Origin: Sorex araneus
Taxonomy: Eukaryota; Chordata; Mammalia; Eulipotyphla; Soricidae
Direction: 5' to 3'
Assembly: GCF_027595985.1 (NCBI RefSeq)
Contig: NC_073311.1
Span: forward strand, 47,929,463 to 47,993,462
Length of the DNA: 64,000 nt
Below, piece by piece: positions 11,399 to 21,693 of this stretch (positions are counted from its first letter, which is position 1; the number at the start of each line of letters is the position of its first letter). Made by a program: the position numbers and the translations under genes. Under the pieces are notes generated by a model. The model saw only the letters and a program-made list of their open reading frames with translations. It was not told the origin of the DNA and did no database searches.

Positions 11399-12234
11399 GC
11401 ACTACGAGTAGTTTTAACTCCTCTCTCTTTTTTCACATCTACAATTTCAGGACAGCTCTCTACTTTCTCTGTGAAATACTCATTTGACTTTCAGGACTTT
11501 CCACTCTCCTAGTTTCTCTGAGGGATTGTCTTTCAAAGTGGGTTCAAGGTAAGACTCTTTCTTACCTTCCAGAGAGCCTGAAGTCCTCATCCAGGATGCC
11601 AATTAATCCACATGAACTTCACTCCAGCTGCTTTTCAAAATATGTCTTGTTTCTTCCCTGCAATCAACTTTTTAATGGCACTTTAGAAAAATGACATAAA
11701 ACAAAATAAAAATGCCTTCCTATGCTCCACAAAGGCCTCTCTGCACTCTGTCCCGTCTCCCTCTTTCATAACTGCTTCCTTTCAGTCCTTGGCATCTACA
11801 TTTTCCCAACAACTCTAAGTGTTCTGTTCTCAGGAAAATTTCCTTCTCCCTTATATCCGGTTCCCATTACAGGCTTTCATGGTACCACAGATCACTCCTC
11901 TGTGCCAGCTGCCATAGCTGTAGCTGTTCACATGTTCTTTCTGTCTTGTTCCTCAAGATCACGTTCCCATGATCCGATTCCGGTGGTCCCATAGGGCACC
12001 CAGTTCTTGACCCTAGTGTAGCACCTATAACATCGAGTTCTTCACTCACTGTGTACCACTGGGTTGGGTTTGGTATTTAGTTCAGGTTTGCTGGGCATTG
12101 CTCTAGACATTAGTTCTTCTAACAACATTTTTCAGAACTTTGGATTTATGGACCTTCAGAAACCTAAATGTGGCCAGAAATTGCAACCTGGGTCTGAGGG
12201 TGAAGGAAGATCTGCACTCACTTCATCTTGCCCG

Positions 12235-12405
12235 GAATTTCCGCAGTGGGGCCTGTTGCACGAGGCTGACCTGGGTTCTATCCTCTGCATCCCAAATGGT
12301 CTCCTGAGTACTGCCAGGAGTTAATTCCTGAGTACAGCGCCAGGAGTAACCTCTGAGCATTGCCGGTGTGACCTGCTCCCACTCCCACCCAGAAAAAGAA
12401 AAAAA
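12235..12405 (+). mobile_element. SINE, diverged head
   Basis: The B-box region gacctgggttctatcctctg is followed by the body ctgccaggagttaattcctg and the tail agaaaaagaaaaaa. Confidence 0.75.
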
Positions 12406-12766
12406 AGATTTCTGCAGGATTCATAAGCACACAGTACCCCATCGATGAAGGACAGGCTCTAAGTGCTGTTCTGTTTAGACATTTTATATCTCATTTTAAA
12501 GTCTGTTCTATGGACTAGTCTAAGAATTTGCTACTGAATAGATTTTCTAAGTGGCTTCAAGCGTGCTTAAGATTTGTAAACCAAGTGTATTTACACTGAT
12601 GGATGATTATAAAGTACATGACTATTAAAAGTGCTATATAAATGCAAAATAGTCGCTTGAAAGTCAAATGCCTCTGCCAAACTTTATACTACCAAAAAAA
12701 ATAAAAAATAAAAACCTGACCTGACCAGTATTTGGCAACTGAAATGGAATAAACACACCAACTTCT

Positions 12767-12940
12767 CTTTTGGTCTGTTTTGGGATTACACCCAGCGCTT
12801 CTCAGGGGTTACTCCTGGCTCTAAGCTCAGGAATTACTTCTGGTGGTCTATGGGGCTAATACAGGGTTCTGGGAATCCAAACGTGGTCAGCTGCATGCAA
12901 GGCAAGTGCCCTACCAGCTGTACAATCGCTTCTGGCCCCC
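12767..12940 (-). mobile_element. SINE with 15-bp target-site duplication
   Basis: A reverse copy flanked by perfect aacacaccaacttct at 12752-12766 and 12941-12955. Confidence 0.92.
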
Positions 12941-13504
12941 AACACACCAACTTCTGAGGCCACTTAATGCAGTGAGTAGAATTCAGGGTCTCAGCTGTGC
13001 TGTAACTGTGGGGAAGCATTTCACATTTCTGTGCCTTAGTCTGAGGATTAGGAAAGCGGGAACACTATCCTGGGTGACTGGGAAAAGACAATGAATAACT
13101 GCTCTGACTTGGAGAGTAAGCAGAAAACTCCATTCACATGAATTCATTAAATGATCACCACAACCCATCCGAAAGCCGAGGAAACATGGCTGGCACCCGA
13201 GAGACCCAGGTCTGATGTCCCAGCACCACATGATTCTCCCACTGAACGGCAGCACCACCATTAAATAACCCCATCGTGGCACCTCTGGGTGTGCTCCTAC
13301 TCCCCCCCTACTCCCAAAGCGAAGAAGAGAATCATGCAGGAAGACTGAAAGGGCAAGACCTTGGACTCAGACCCAACAGCTGGCTCCAGAGTTCAGCCCT
13401 GAGCTCTGCATCGAGAAAGGCACATGGGGAGTATCTGTTAAATCTCCATGTGGCCTATTCATATTTCATGTTAAAAAGCATTTTCTGAGACCCCCCAAAT
13501 CCAA

Positions 13505-13890
13505 TTTTTTTTATTTTTTAATGAATCACCGTGAGATAGTTACGTACTAACAGACTTCCGTGATTACGTTTCAGTCATACAATGATCAAGTCCCCATCCC
13601 TCCACCAGAGCCCATTCTCCACTACCAATGTTCCCAGTCCCCCCTCTCCCCCCCGCCCCCGCACATTCCCTTTTACTCTCTCCTTTTGGGTGTTATGGTT
13701 TGCAATACAGGAAGTAAGTGGCCATCATGTTTGGTCCACAGTCTACTTTCAGCACGCATCTCCCATCCCCAGCGAGCACTCCAAGCATCATTTATTTAGT
13801 GGTGGTCCCTTCTCTATCCCAGCTGCCTTTCCCCCTAGCATGAGGCCGGCTTCCAAGCCGTGGAGCGATCATGAGCAGTTCTTTTCTTGA
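13505..13890 (-). mobile_element. Reversed G-rich-tail retroposon fragment
   Basis: The complement matches the 3' region of the elements at 21090-21345 and 33220-33475: a G-rich tract (complement of the C-run at 13640-13665), tggtggag blocks, gaacattgg-like text and a terminal AT-rich AATAAA-like tail. This is the layout of an L1-type 3' UTR; family membership is inferred. Confidence 0.65.
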
Positions 13891-14208
13891 ATACACCACC
13901 AGGTATCTCAATTACGTTCCACACTTTTATAACATGTACAATCTACTGACAGTTTTGTGTTGGCCCCTGTGTGTGTAAGATAGGAAGGTCCCCAGAGCCG
14001 ATCTCCCCGAGCGCGATAAAAAAGCCAGGCACCGATCACGTGGGGCCTGCACTTCCCCAGAGAAACTTTCGATACAACCCGAGCCGCGAACGTCCCAGAG
14101 TCCCAGAGCAAGCAGGCCGCGGGCCAGGCTGGCACTGTGGAGCCAAGGGCGGGGTTGGGGGGGGGGTTCTCTGACCCCACGAGAGTCCGAGACGTGGCCG
14201 CCACTCAC

Positions 14209-14330
14209 CTGTGGGCGTCAGTTCTGTGCAGGGCACAGCGAGTCCTGGACACCAAGCTCCGTCCTTCTCCCTGCGCTAGAGGCGGCCGGGCCGCTCCGGG
14301 CTGCCCGTGAACTTGGCCCCGCGAGGCCAG
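14209..14330 (-). other. MTERF2: MTERF2 non-coding exon 1 (5' end approximate)
   Basis: The exon ends in a consensus donor, cccacag|gtgagt, at 14209/14208 inside the CpG island. The 5' end is a guess from the CCAAT and GC boxes upstream. No ATG-led frame here connects to the MTERF2 frame, so it is untranslated leader. Confidence 0.55.
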
Positions 14331-14359
14331 CTGAGCCCGCAGCCAATCCGGGCCCGGGA

Positions 14360-14365
14360 CACGTG
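14360..14365. promoter_or_regulatory. Palindromic E-box CACGTG in MTERF2 promoter
   Basis: A perfect CACGTG sits 2 bp from the GC box and between the two CCAAT boxes. Such sites bind USF, MYC/MAX or CLOCK:BMAL1 dimers; which factor uses it cannot be told from sequence. Confidence 0.6.
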
Positions 14366-14764
14366 ATCCCGCCCACATCGGGCAGCACCGACGCAGCCAA
14401 TGAGGGCAGCAACCCGCGGCGCGCGGGGGGCGGGGCGGCGCGTGGGAATCCGCAGGCTGCGCGTCTTTCCACCCTTTCCTCCCCAGCATTTCGTTTCAGT
14501 TCTCGTTCTTTGGGGGAATCTAACAACAGGACATCCCCACACCCCAAAGAGCAAAGGCGGAGGCTGGAGGCACGTTTCCCACTCAGAGGCCGCTCCTCCG
14601 GCGCTGCACGGTCCCCCAAAACCTTCAGGAGTGACCCCTGGAAAGAGAGCAGCCCCCAAACTGTAACAACATGTTAGTGATCTCTTAATGCAGGGGGCTT
14701 AGTGGCCCCAAGGTGAGATAACCATTTTCACACACTTTCCTCTAAGGAAGACTTCTGGGATGAT

Positions 14765-14965
14765 TTTTAGTTGATTATTCGTAACAGGCAAGATAAAATA
14801 AATTATTTAGCATCTGCCTTTGGGGCAGGCTTGGGTGGGGGTGGGCAAATTCGAAATAATGATGGTGGGAAGGTGTAATGGTGGTGGAATTGGTGTTGAA
14901 ATACTGCATGTAATCAATTATTGTGAATAACATTATGGAAATAAAATTTAAAGAAATAAAAAGAG
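14765..14965 (+). mobile_element. G-rich-tail retroposon 3' fragment
   Basis: aattatttagcatctgcctt is followed by a GGGGTGGGGGTGGG tract, ggtgggaaggtgtaatggtg and an AATAAAATTTAAA tail. The reversed copy at 29795-29948 has the same order of blocks. Confidence 0.65.
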
Positions 14966-15119
14966 TAGTCCCTGAGCAAGGTGGCTTCAAAAATGGGGGG
15001 CGGGGTGGAGAGGAGAAAAGAAAGAAGGACCTCAGAAACCATTTTCTAATGTAAGCTAAGCTAGATTCTGAACCTCTCCCAAACAATCCAGGAAGTCAAG
15101 AATTCACCTACCAGGCTGC

Positions 15120-15291
15120 ATGCTCTTCCCGCCCGTGTTCCCCCTGCACATGCATCACTCTTGCTTGTCTCTGTTTCTCTCTGCCGTTGCCCTCCACTCT
15201 GGAGAGCCCTGTTCTCTCTTGGAACACTTGCTTCTCCTCTCTCCCTCCCCTCCCTCACGTCTAAATTTTCGTTCAATAAAAATGATCTTGC
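15120..15291 (+). mobile_element. LTR-like fragment interrupted by a SINE
   Basis: Same family as 4600-4828 (ccactctggagagccctg, ttctctcttggaac, ttcaataaaaatgatcttgc). Its last bases ttcac continue after the SINE that ends at 15470. AATAAA followed by a short cttgcttca end suggests the R-U5 part of an LTR. Confidence 0.35.
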
Positions 15292-15470
15292 GGGGCCGGA
15301 GCGATAGCACAGCGGGTAGGGCGTTTGCCTTGCACGCGGCCGACCCGGGTTCGATCCCCGGCATCCCATATGGTCCCCCAAGCACTGCCAGGAGTAATTC
15401 CTGAGTGCAAAGCCAGGAGTAACCCCTGAGCATCGCTGGGTGTGACCCAAAAAGCAAAAAAAAAAAAAAA
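15292..15470 (+). mobile_element. Young full-length A-tailed SINE (SOR type), reference copy
   Basis: An intact copy: A box TAGCACAGCGG, anticodon-like TTGCACG, B box GGTTCGATCC, ccatatggtcccccaagcac, the conserved gagcatcgctgggtgtgacc end and an A17 tail. A perfect 13-bp target duplication aaaatgatcttgc lies at 15279-15291 and 15468-15480. The head resembles a tRNA-Ala gene; tRNA-derived SOR SINEs are known from shrews. Confidence 0.95.
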
Positions 15471-15631
15471 ATGATCTTGCTTCACTTTTTAAAATTACCA
15501 AATTAGTGATAAAAGGAAACCCCCTTCTTAGGATCTTGGGAATCTCTCTACCCGCCTTTCCCGCTACCATCACTCCTCTACTCCCACAGCAATCCTGGAA
15601 CTTCAAGTTATCCTCCAGGGGCGGGATGCGC

Positions 15632-15700
15632 GGAGTGATCCTGAGCACGGAGCCAGGAGGAAGCATTAAGCACTGCGGGGTGTGACCAAAATAAATAAAC
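15632..15700 (+). mobile_element. SINE 3' fragment
   Basis: Only the end is present: gatcctgagcacggagccag to gcggggtgtgaccaaaataa. Confidence 0.55.
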
Positions 15701-15744
15701 AAACATATATGCGTATATTTCTCTCCCATCACAAATATATCACT

Positions 15745-15902
15745 TGGGGGATGGGTGAGGAGTTTGTGCCACACCAGGCTGTGCTCGGGGCTTTCTTCTG
15801 CCTGTGCTCAGAGGAGCAACCACATGTGGCGCCAGGGATTGAAGCCAGGTGGGCTACTTGCAAGGCAAACACCTTACTGGCTGCACATTCTCTCTGGCCA
15901 CA
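15745..15902 (-). mobile_element. SINE
   Basis: A reverse copy from gtgccacaccaggctgtgct to cattctctctggcca. Confidence 0.8.
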
Positions 15903-16044
15903 TCCAGCATAAATATTTAAACAGTGCATTTCTAGAAAAATATAACGGGTGTGGGGGGGGGGGGAATGGATGGAGAAATGGAGACAAGAACCTAGTCTTA
16001 TTCAAATTATCTATAGTAAAATTATGTTTTAAAATGTGGAGTGA

Positions 16045-16221
16045 CGGGGGCTGGAGTGATAGCACAGCAGGTAGGGCGTTTGCCTTGCACGCGGCTGACC
16101 CGGGTTCGATTCCCAGCATCCCATGTGGTCCCCTGAGCACCGCCAGGGTGATTCCTGAGTGCAGAGCCGGGAGTAACCCCTGTGCATTGCCAGGTGTGAC
16201 CCAAAAAGCAAAAAAAAAAAA
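16045..16221 (+). mobile_element. Young A-tailed SINE with 14-bp target duplication
   Basis: Full length, with aaaatgtggagtga at 16031-16044 and 16222-16235. Confidence 0.95.
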
Positions 16222-16394
16222 AAAATGTGGAGTGATCATGAAGTTTCACCCTATAATATCCTTAGTATACAAGGAATATATAAAAAATAAGTTATTATTT
16301 TTATATGTAAATGAACTTCTTTCAAGTGACTATGAAAACATAAGACTTTGCGTAAACTTATTCAAATCTTGTTTCCCTCAACTGAATTTGGGAG

Positions 16395-16565
16395 GAGGGC
16401 ATCCCAAATAGTGCTCTGGGTGGTCCCAGGGCCACCCCCAGTGACAATTACCGAGTCCAATGAATGGATGCCAAGGAAAAGTGATTCTCAGGCTATCTAG
16501 GGCTAGAGGGAAGGGGGATGTGTTACCAGGGATTAAATTGAGGGCCTTGCATAGGCTTTTACCCT
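16395..16565 (-). mobile_element. Old SINE, doubtful
   Basis: A faint reverse similarity (gtgttaccagggattaaatt, gggccttgcatagg). It may be coincidental. Confidence 0.3.
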
Positions 16566-16753
16566 TGGTTCCCTCAACTCCATTTCCCAAGCTGCCAGCA
16601 CAGTTTATGACAACAGAACACAGCTGTATTTGCAGAATGAATTAAAGGATTTGAATCCTTAAGCCACTTTCAGGGTTTTTAAGGACCTAGAACTCAAATA
16701 CGGTATATCTACTCAATTACAATACAGGGACTAATTCCACTCATGTCCTTTTC

Positions 16754-16941
16754 TTTTTTTATTTTTATTTTTTTTTTTGCTTTTTGGGTCACACCTGGCG
16801 ATGCACAGGGATTACTCCTGGCTCTGCACTCAGGAACCACCACCAGCGGTGCTCAGGGGACCATATGGGATGCTGGGAATCGAACCCAGGTCGGCCGTGT
16901 GCAAGGCAAACACCCTACCTACTGTGCTATTGTTCCAGCCC
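16754..16941 (-). mobile_element. Young A-tailed SINE with target duplication
   Basis: A full-length reverse copy. ctcatgtccttttc occurs at 16740-16753 and 16942-16955. Confidence 0.95.
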
Positions 16942-17214
16942 CTCATGTCCTTTTCGATGACTCTTATTAGCTAAAATTTAGTCTAGACTGGAAAAGTAAA
17001 AAATAACCCTAAAACCCAAAATTCTCACCCATTTAAAAGATAACTAAGCTTATGAAGATAGTGTTCTCCCTCAAATACTTATGCATATTTGTCATGAGCA
17101 TTTTATTCTCCTGAATGGTGATGACAGATATCTATAAATTTCTAAACACTGTACTATACATTTGGATGCAAAGACTAGAATGTTAAGATAGGTGTCAGGA
17201 AAAACAAAACCACC

Positions 17215-17395
17215 CCCGCCCTTTTTTTGTTCTGTTTTTATGCCACATCCAGCAGTGCTTAGGGGCTACTCCTGGCTCTGCAACTCAGGAATCACTCCCA
17301 TATTGCTCATATGGGATGCTGGGATCGAACCCAGGTCAGCCTCATGCAACGTAAAAATCCTACCTGCTGTGCTACCTATCTCTCTAGTCTTTCAA
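17215..17395 (-). mobile_element. SINE
   Basis: A reverse copy: atgccacatccagcagtgct to acctatctctctagtc. It lies just beyond the predicted CRY1 poly(A) site. Confidence 0.85.
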
Positions 17396-17705
17396 TAAAA
17401 CATTTTTCTCCTTCTCTCAGAAATGGAAATGATCAGTCAGTGTTAATTCATTATCCAGGATTATTCACATATCAGGAACTGTTAGGGGCACTTTATGTGT
17501 AGTATAAAATATATATGACTATCTCACCCATTTTATAGATGAGAAAAAAAGGTCAAGAAGGTTAATAACTTGTCTGAGATCTCAAAGCTGCTGGATGGCA
17601 GACCATGAAACTGACTCTATAGGCCAAGCTCTTAAGTGTTTTCCTATATAACTAAATCATTCTTAGACCCATTACTTGGAAAAATAACTTTGTTGAAAAA
17701 AGATC

Positions 17706-17711
17706 TTTATT
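17706..17711 (-). terminator. CRY1: CRY1 distal poly(A) signal AATAAA
   Basis: TTTATT on the plus strand reads AATAAA on the CRY1 strand, about 975 bp after the exon 13 acceptor and near the end of the unique block. Confidence 0.55.
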
Positions 17712-17909
17712 TTAGATAATTCTGCAAAGTGTTTAGATAACAATGCTATTATTTGGATCAATCTTGAGAAATGCTCTTTTGTTAAATATATGCTAGCTAT
17801 TCCTTCAAAATGGTGACACAAACTTTAAAGAATTTAATTTATAATCATATCTTATATATCAACACTCTTCCCTTATCTAAAACAACAACAGAAAAACACA
17901 CTAACAAGC

Positions 17910-18005
17910 AGGGTTGGGGAGATAGTACAGTAGCAGAGCCCATGACTCCATGTGTGAGGCCCTAAGAATGAATTCGAAATCAGCCACCCCCACCACCCCC
18001 CTCAA
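17910..18005 (+). mobile_element. SINE head fragment inside the CRY1 3' UTR
   Basis: gggttggggagatagtacag is followed by gtgtgaggccctaag. Only the head and part of the body are present. Confidence 0.5.
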
Positions 18006-18819
18006 AGTTAAGAAGAATCTAAAAACAAAAACTTCCAAGTACAGAAGGTTCCATACATGTGTATACTTTAATAACAAGGTCACTTCAGCTGTAAACAAAT
18101 AGAAGGAGACAAGGACTATGTAACAAATGACATTTCCACAAGTTTTGAGTCAACACAGGCATATATAAGGGTTTGAAGCACATACTGTCTATGGTAACAT
18201 AGGCTATAACTACTAATTTGATTACACACATTTTCTAAAACATTATTGAAGATTGCAAACATAGATCCGTTTCAAGAAAATTTTATCCTAAAATTTTAAC
18301 AAAGTCTCTTAAGAAAGTCTAAAAACCTCTTATTTTCCCATACTGACTCTCAAAACTTTTATTTTTATCATAAATCCATTTGCAACCTTAAGCTTTACCA
18401 TACATCAAAAATTATCAAAAATATACTGATGGGTCTATGCTAATTGTGACTATATTTACATGAAGCAAATTCTTTGACCAAGTTCTTTATATACAAATCA
18501 CCATTTCTTCTATGTGAAATTCATTAAAAAGTTAAAAACCACAAAAATTGTTATTAGAAACAATGCATTTTAAAATGTAACTATTTTCCATCAATGAAGA
18601 ACATTTTAAAATAATTTAAATGAAAAACTACTGAATTCCCCACCAACTTCAGCTGCAACAGCTTCTTCCTCCTGAATATTTTCTGTAATTCAAGGGGGAA
18701 AAAAAACACTAGGTAAAATTTGATGGCAAGGAATGAAATAATTAAAAATTTGATGAGTGTTTGCTGATCTTCTTAAGAAATTGACAGTATAATTAGGGTG
18801 GCATTAAAAACTAAGTGAT

Positions 18820-18985
18820 AAGGTCAAAGAGATAGTACAGTGGGTAAGGTGCTTGCCTTGCATGTGTCCTATCTCGATTTGATCCCCAGCACCATGTAGA
18901 GGGCCCCATGGTGCTTAGAGATCCCTGGGTGCAGAGCCAGGAGTAAGCCCTGAGAACCACCAGGTGTGGTCCCCAAACTAAACAA
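18820..18985 (+). mobile_element. SINE
   Basis: The head aggtcaaagagatagtacag runs to gtgtggtccccaaacta. Confidence 0.85.
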
Positions 18986-19084
18986 AGTGATAATATTTTA
19001 GAAATATGGGCTATTGGGTTGAAGAGGTAGTATAGTAGTACAGCAATAGGATGCTTGCCTTGTTTTATTTTGGTTTTCTTGTTC

Positions 19085-19473
19085 ATTTGTTTTGGTTTTT
19101 AGACCACACCCACCAGTTCTTGGACTGGAGACATAGCACAGCAGGTAGGGCGTTGCCCTGCATGCAGACAACCCGGGTTCGATTCCTCTGTCCCTCTCAG
19201 AGAGCCCGACAAGCTACCGAGAGTATCCTGTCTGCACGGCAGAGTCTGGCAAGCTACCCATGGTGTATTCGATATGCCAAAAACAGTAACAACAAGTCTC
19301 ACTATGGAGACATTACTGGTGCCCATTCGAGCAAATAGATGAACAATGGGACGGGAGGACAGTGCGGTGCTACCCACCATTTCTCAGGGTTTACTCCTGG
19401 CGGAGCCCCAGGGATCAAATGCGGGTCAACAGCATGCAAGGTAATTGCCCTACGTGCTATACTATTGCTCTGA
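19085..19473 (-). mobile_element. Older SINE split by a younger one
   Basis: A reverse SINE starts at ggtttttagaccacaccca (to about 19120) and resumes at tctcagggtttactcctggc (from about 19380), ending with the reversed head attgctctgaccc. Confidence 0.8.
19121..19368 (+). mobile_element. Long-tail SINE (subtype B) nested in an older SINE
   Basis: The tRNA-like head is followed by the subtype B body (ctcagagagcccgacaagct, gatatgccaaaaacagtaac, gagacattactggtgccc). Imperfect duplications acacccaccagttct / gctacccaccatttct flank it. Confidence 0.88.
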
Positions 19474-19489
19474 CCCTAACTTTTTAAAT

Positions 19490-21345
19490 TTAAAGATCAC
19501 TGATTTTGATAACCATAAAAATGAGTGCAACACTTTGACAGACTCATTTCCCTGTCAAAAAGTTGATTTGGATTTTTAAGCACAGAGCCATGTGGGGACG
19601 CTCCTTTCCGGCCCTGTGTGAGATCGACCCCGGAGGCAACTGAACCACTTTGGACACGAGCGGCGCCCCCAAAATGCCTCCAAACTGTGTGCTCGGAGCT
19701 TCTGGCCCAGGCGCTGCCGGCGGAGTATGGTCTTTTCTCTCTCAACTCCTTCTTTTTGAATGCAGCGAGGCTATAGCCGGTTTTTAGACTATGCAGGAAG
19801 CCCGGGAAAGCCGATGGGGCTGGACTTCCGGATCCGCCCTGTGCCGGCTGACATTTAAGCGCAGAGTCATGTGGGGACACTCCTTTCTGGCCCCGCGCGA
19901 GATCGACCCCGGAGGCAACTGAACCACTTTGGACACGAGCGGCGCCCCCAAAATGCCTCCAAACTGTGTGCTCGGAGCTTCTGGCCCAGGCGCTGCCATC
20001 GAGTGATGCAATTACCAAAAGAATTTTCCCTGGACTTCATATAGAAATCCAAAACCGCGCGGCTGCGATAGATGACATTAGGCTGCTGCAGCCGCTCGAC
20101 CTAATATCTCTTGATTGTCAGCAACGTGTAAATGTTCCTTTTTGGCAGGACTTACCGTGGGGGGAAACTCCAAACAATAGTACTAAGTTTTTTGTTGAAG
20201 GGTAAAAGATTGTAGCGATAGAATTTTAGGCAGAATTTTCCCTGGACTTTATATAGAAACCCAAAACTGCGCGGCCGCGGCAGCCTAATGTCATCTAATC
20301 ATCAGCAATATGAAATGGTTCCTTTGTAATGGGTTGGACTTTGTGGGGACCATAATAGGGTTAAAGTTTGTAGCGACGTGTAATTTCTGGCTGTACTTTC
20401 CCTGGACTTTATACAGAAATTCAAAGCCTCGAGGCCGCTGCCATGGCCGCGCAACCTATTGTCATTTAATCATCACCAATATGAAATGGTTCCTTCTTAA
20501 CGGGTCGGACTTTGGTGGGAAATCCTAAGAATAGTAAGTCTTTTGCTGAAATATTGAAGGCTACCAAAGTGGTAGCCATCTCTATAGACTGAACTAAGCC
20601 ATATCCCCACGCCGACTGAGAAGAAATATCCTTCTTTCTCGGGAAGAAACGCGGCGTGGCATTAACCATAGTATGATTTCCATTAAGCTGACATGGACCT
20701 GGTGGCGTGGGAATGGGATACAAGGAAATAAATTATTATGTACTTGGAACAGCGGGATGCTGGTGGAATCTCGAGCCGGGGCCGATACCAGCGTATTACT
20801 TTTGGTTCCAGAAACTGCTTGCAGACATTCTACCAGACTATCAACTAAGCCAGAGCCCCACGCCGGCTGATGACGGGAAATAATCATCTTTTTTGGTTTG
20901 TTTTCCCTTTGTCAGGCAGCGTGGTGATTACTAAACAGGCGTGATCTCGGTGGCGCGGGACGAGGGGGGAAAAAAATAGAAAAGTTATGTAACAAACAGT
21001 GGGACTTAATATCTCTACATTCTCAGCAATGGAGAGCCATCAAATGCTTCCTTGACAGTGGGACTGTCTTCTCTTTTTTGGGGGGAAACCCTAGCAACAA
21101 TAGTGAGTTATGTGTTGAAACATGGACTGTAACCAAGATAAAGCGTAAACGAAGTGAAACTTATCACTTACAAGGGCGGGGGCTGGGGGGGCTGGGGGGG
21201 CGGGAGGTATAATGGGGTGGTTGGTGATGGAATATGGGCACGGGTGAAGGGAAGGGTGTTTGAGTATTGTATAACTGACATAATCCTGAGAACTATGTAA
21301 CCCTCCACATGGTGATTCAATAAAATTTAAATTAAAAAAAAAAGT
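19490..21345 (+). mobile_element. Composite retroposon with internal tandem modules and G-rich 3' tail
   Basis: About 1.85 kb with several repeated blocks. A ~138-bp block (ending cttctggcccaggcgctgcc) occurs at about 19581-19719 and 19861-19999. A block starting aattttccctggactt occurs at about 20025, 20235 and 20395. A block with ctaagcca..ccccacgcc.gctg occurs at about 20595 and 20850. The 3' end has a GGGGGCTGGGGGGGC tract, ggtgatggaatatgggcacg and gtgattcaataaaatttaaa followed by an A-run. The body is CpG-rich and relatively young. The end resembles an L1-type 3' UTR; the body matches no family known to me. An open frame of 173 codons on the minus strand runs through the duplicated block and is judged incidental. 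Confidence 0.7.
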
Positions 21346-21391
21346 TGATTTGGTATCACTAAAAATATTACACCTCATACTCCTATTTGAA

Positions 21392-21636
21392 GGACTGGAG
21401 TGATAGCAAAGTGCTTAGGGCGTTTGCCTTGCACATGGCCGATCTGGGTTTGATTCCCCCGCCCCTCTCAGAGAGCCCGGCAAGCTACTGAGAGTATCCC
21501 ACCCGCAAGGCAGAGACTGGCAAGCTACTCGTGGCATATTCAATATGTCAAAAACAGTAACAACAAGTCTCACAATGGAGACGTTACTGGTGCCCACTTG
21601 AGCAAATTGATGAACAATGGGATGACAGTGCTTATT
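21392..21636 (+). mobile_element. Long-tail SINE (subtype B) with target duplication
   Basis: Complete copy; actcctatttgaa at 21379-21391 and 21637-21649. Confidence 0.95.
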
Positions 21637-21693
21637 ACTCCTATTTGAAAATAGAAATCAATTTATTTTGGAAATTATCTTAATTACACATAC

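Larger units (their letters stand above)
8670..14208 (-). other. MTERF2: MTERF2 intron 1
   Basis: The donor at 14203-14208 (cag|gtgagt on the minus strand) and acceptor at 8670-8671 bound an intron of about 5.5 kb. It holds seven clear SINEs and one reversed G-rich-tail element. Unique DNA with nothing recognisable remains at about 8890-9655, 9830-10330, 10720-10985, 11400-12230, 12400-12765 and 12960-13500. Confidence 0.7.
13971..14650. promoter_or_regulatory. MTERF2: CpG island spanning the MTERF2 promoter and exon 1
   Basis: Dense CpG (for example gcggcgcgcggggggcgggg around 14420-14440) in a window that is otherwise CpG-poor outside young retroelements. On the minus strand it carries two ATTGGCTG CCAAT boxes (14343-14347, 14397-14401), a GC box (14368-14374) and CACGTG E-boxes at 14360-14365 and 14037-14042. 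The element pattern suggests initiation downstream of 14343, at about 14250-14340. No TATA box is seen. Confidence 0.8.
14651..17689. other. Intergenic DNA between MTERF2 promoter and CRY1 3' end
   Basis: About 3 kb holding retroelements listed separately. Unique blocks without recognisable elements lie at 14651-14765, 14970-15115, 15480-15630, 16236-16390, 16956-17210 and 17400-17690. The short spacing matches the close MTERF2-CRY1 arrangement in human. Confidence 0.75.
17690..18682 (-). other. CRY1: CRY1 exon 13: 3' UTR and polyadenylation region
   Basis: A strong acceptor (tttcccccttgaattacag on the minus strand) at 18683-18684 opens a last exon with no coding continuation. The unique AT-rich block runs about 1 kb to an AATAAA (complement of 17706-17711). 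A second AATAAA (complement of 18358-18363) could give a short form of about 340 bp. A SINE fragment lies inside it at 17910-18005, in antisense to the mRNA. Several ATTTA-type motifs are present, as expected for an unstable clock mRNA. The end at 17690 is inferred from the signal. Confidence 0.65.
18683..21693 (-). other. CRY1: CRY1 intron 12 (in the 3' UTR)
   Basis: The donor (ctttgag|gtatgtg) at 21689-21693 and the acceptor at 18683-18684 define an intron downstream of the stop codon. It is filled by SINEs and the 19.49-21.35 kb composite retroposon; little unique DNA remains. Confidence 0.75.

Noticed and set aside
13908..14677. Many overlapping frames on both strands in the GC-rich block
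   Set aside because: This is a CpG island; frames stay open because stop codons are AT-rich. None connects to the MTERF2 frame.
15292..15370. tRNA-Ala-like sequences with good A and B boxes at many positions
   Set aside because: They are heads of SINEs, followed by the SINE body and flanked by target duplications, and they cannot form a clean acceptor stem.
15061..15774. A 237-codon open frame on the minus strand
   Set aside because: It runs through an antisense SINE and LTR-like sequence; such SINE-read frames recur across the window (for example 10888-11487 and 24863-25489). No homology to a known protein is seen.
19497..20018. A 173-codon minus-strand frame containing a repeated protein segment (GSAWARSSEHTVWRHFGG twice)
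   Set aside because: The protein repeat simply mirrors the DNA duplication of a non-coding retroposon module. There is no start context or family match.
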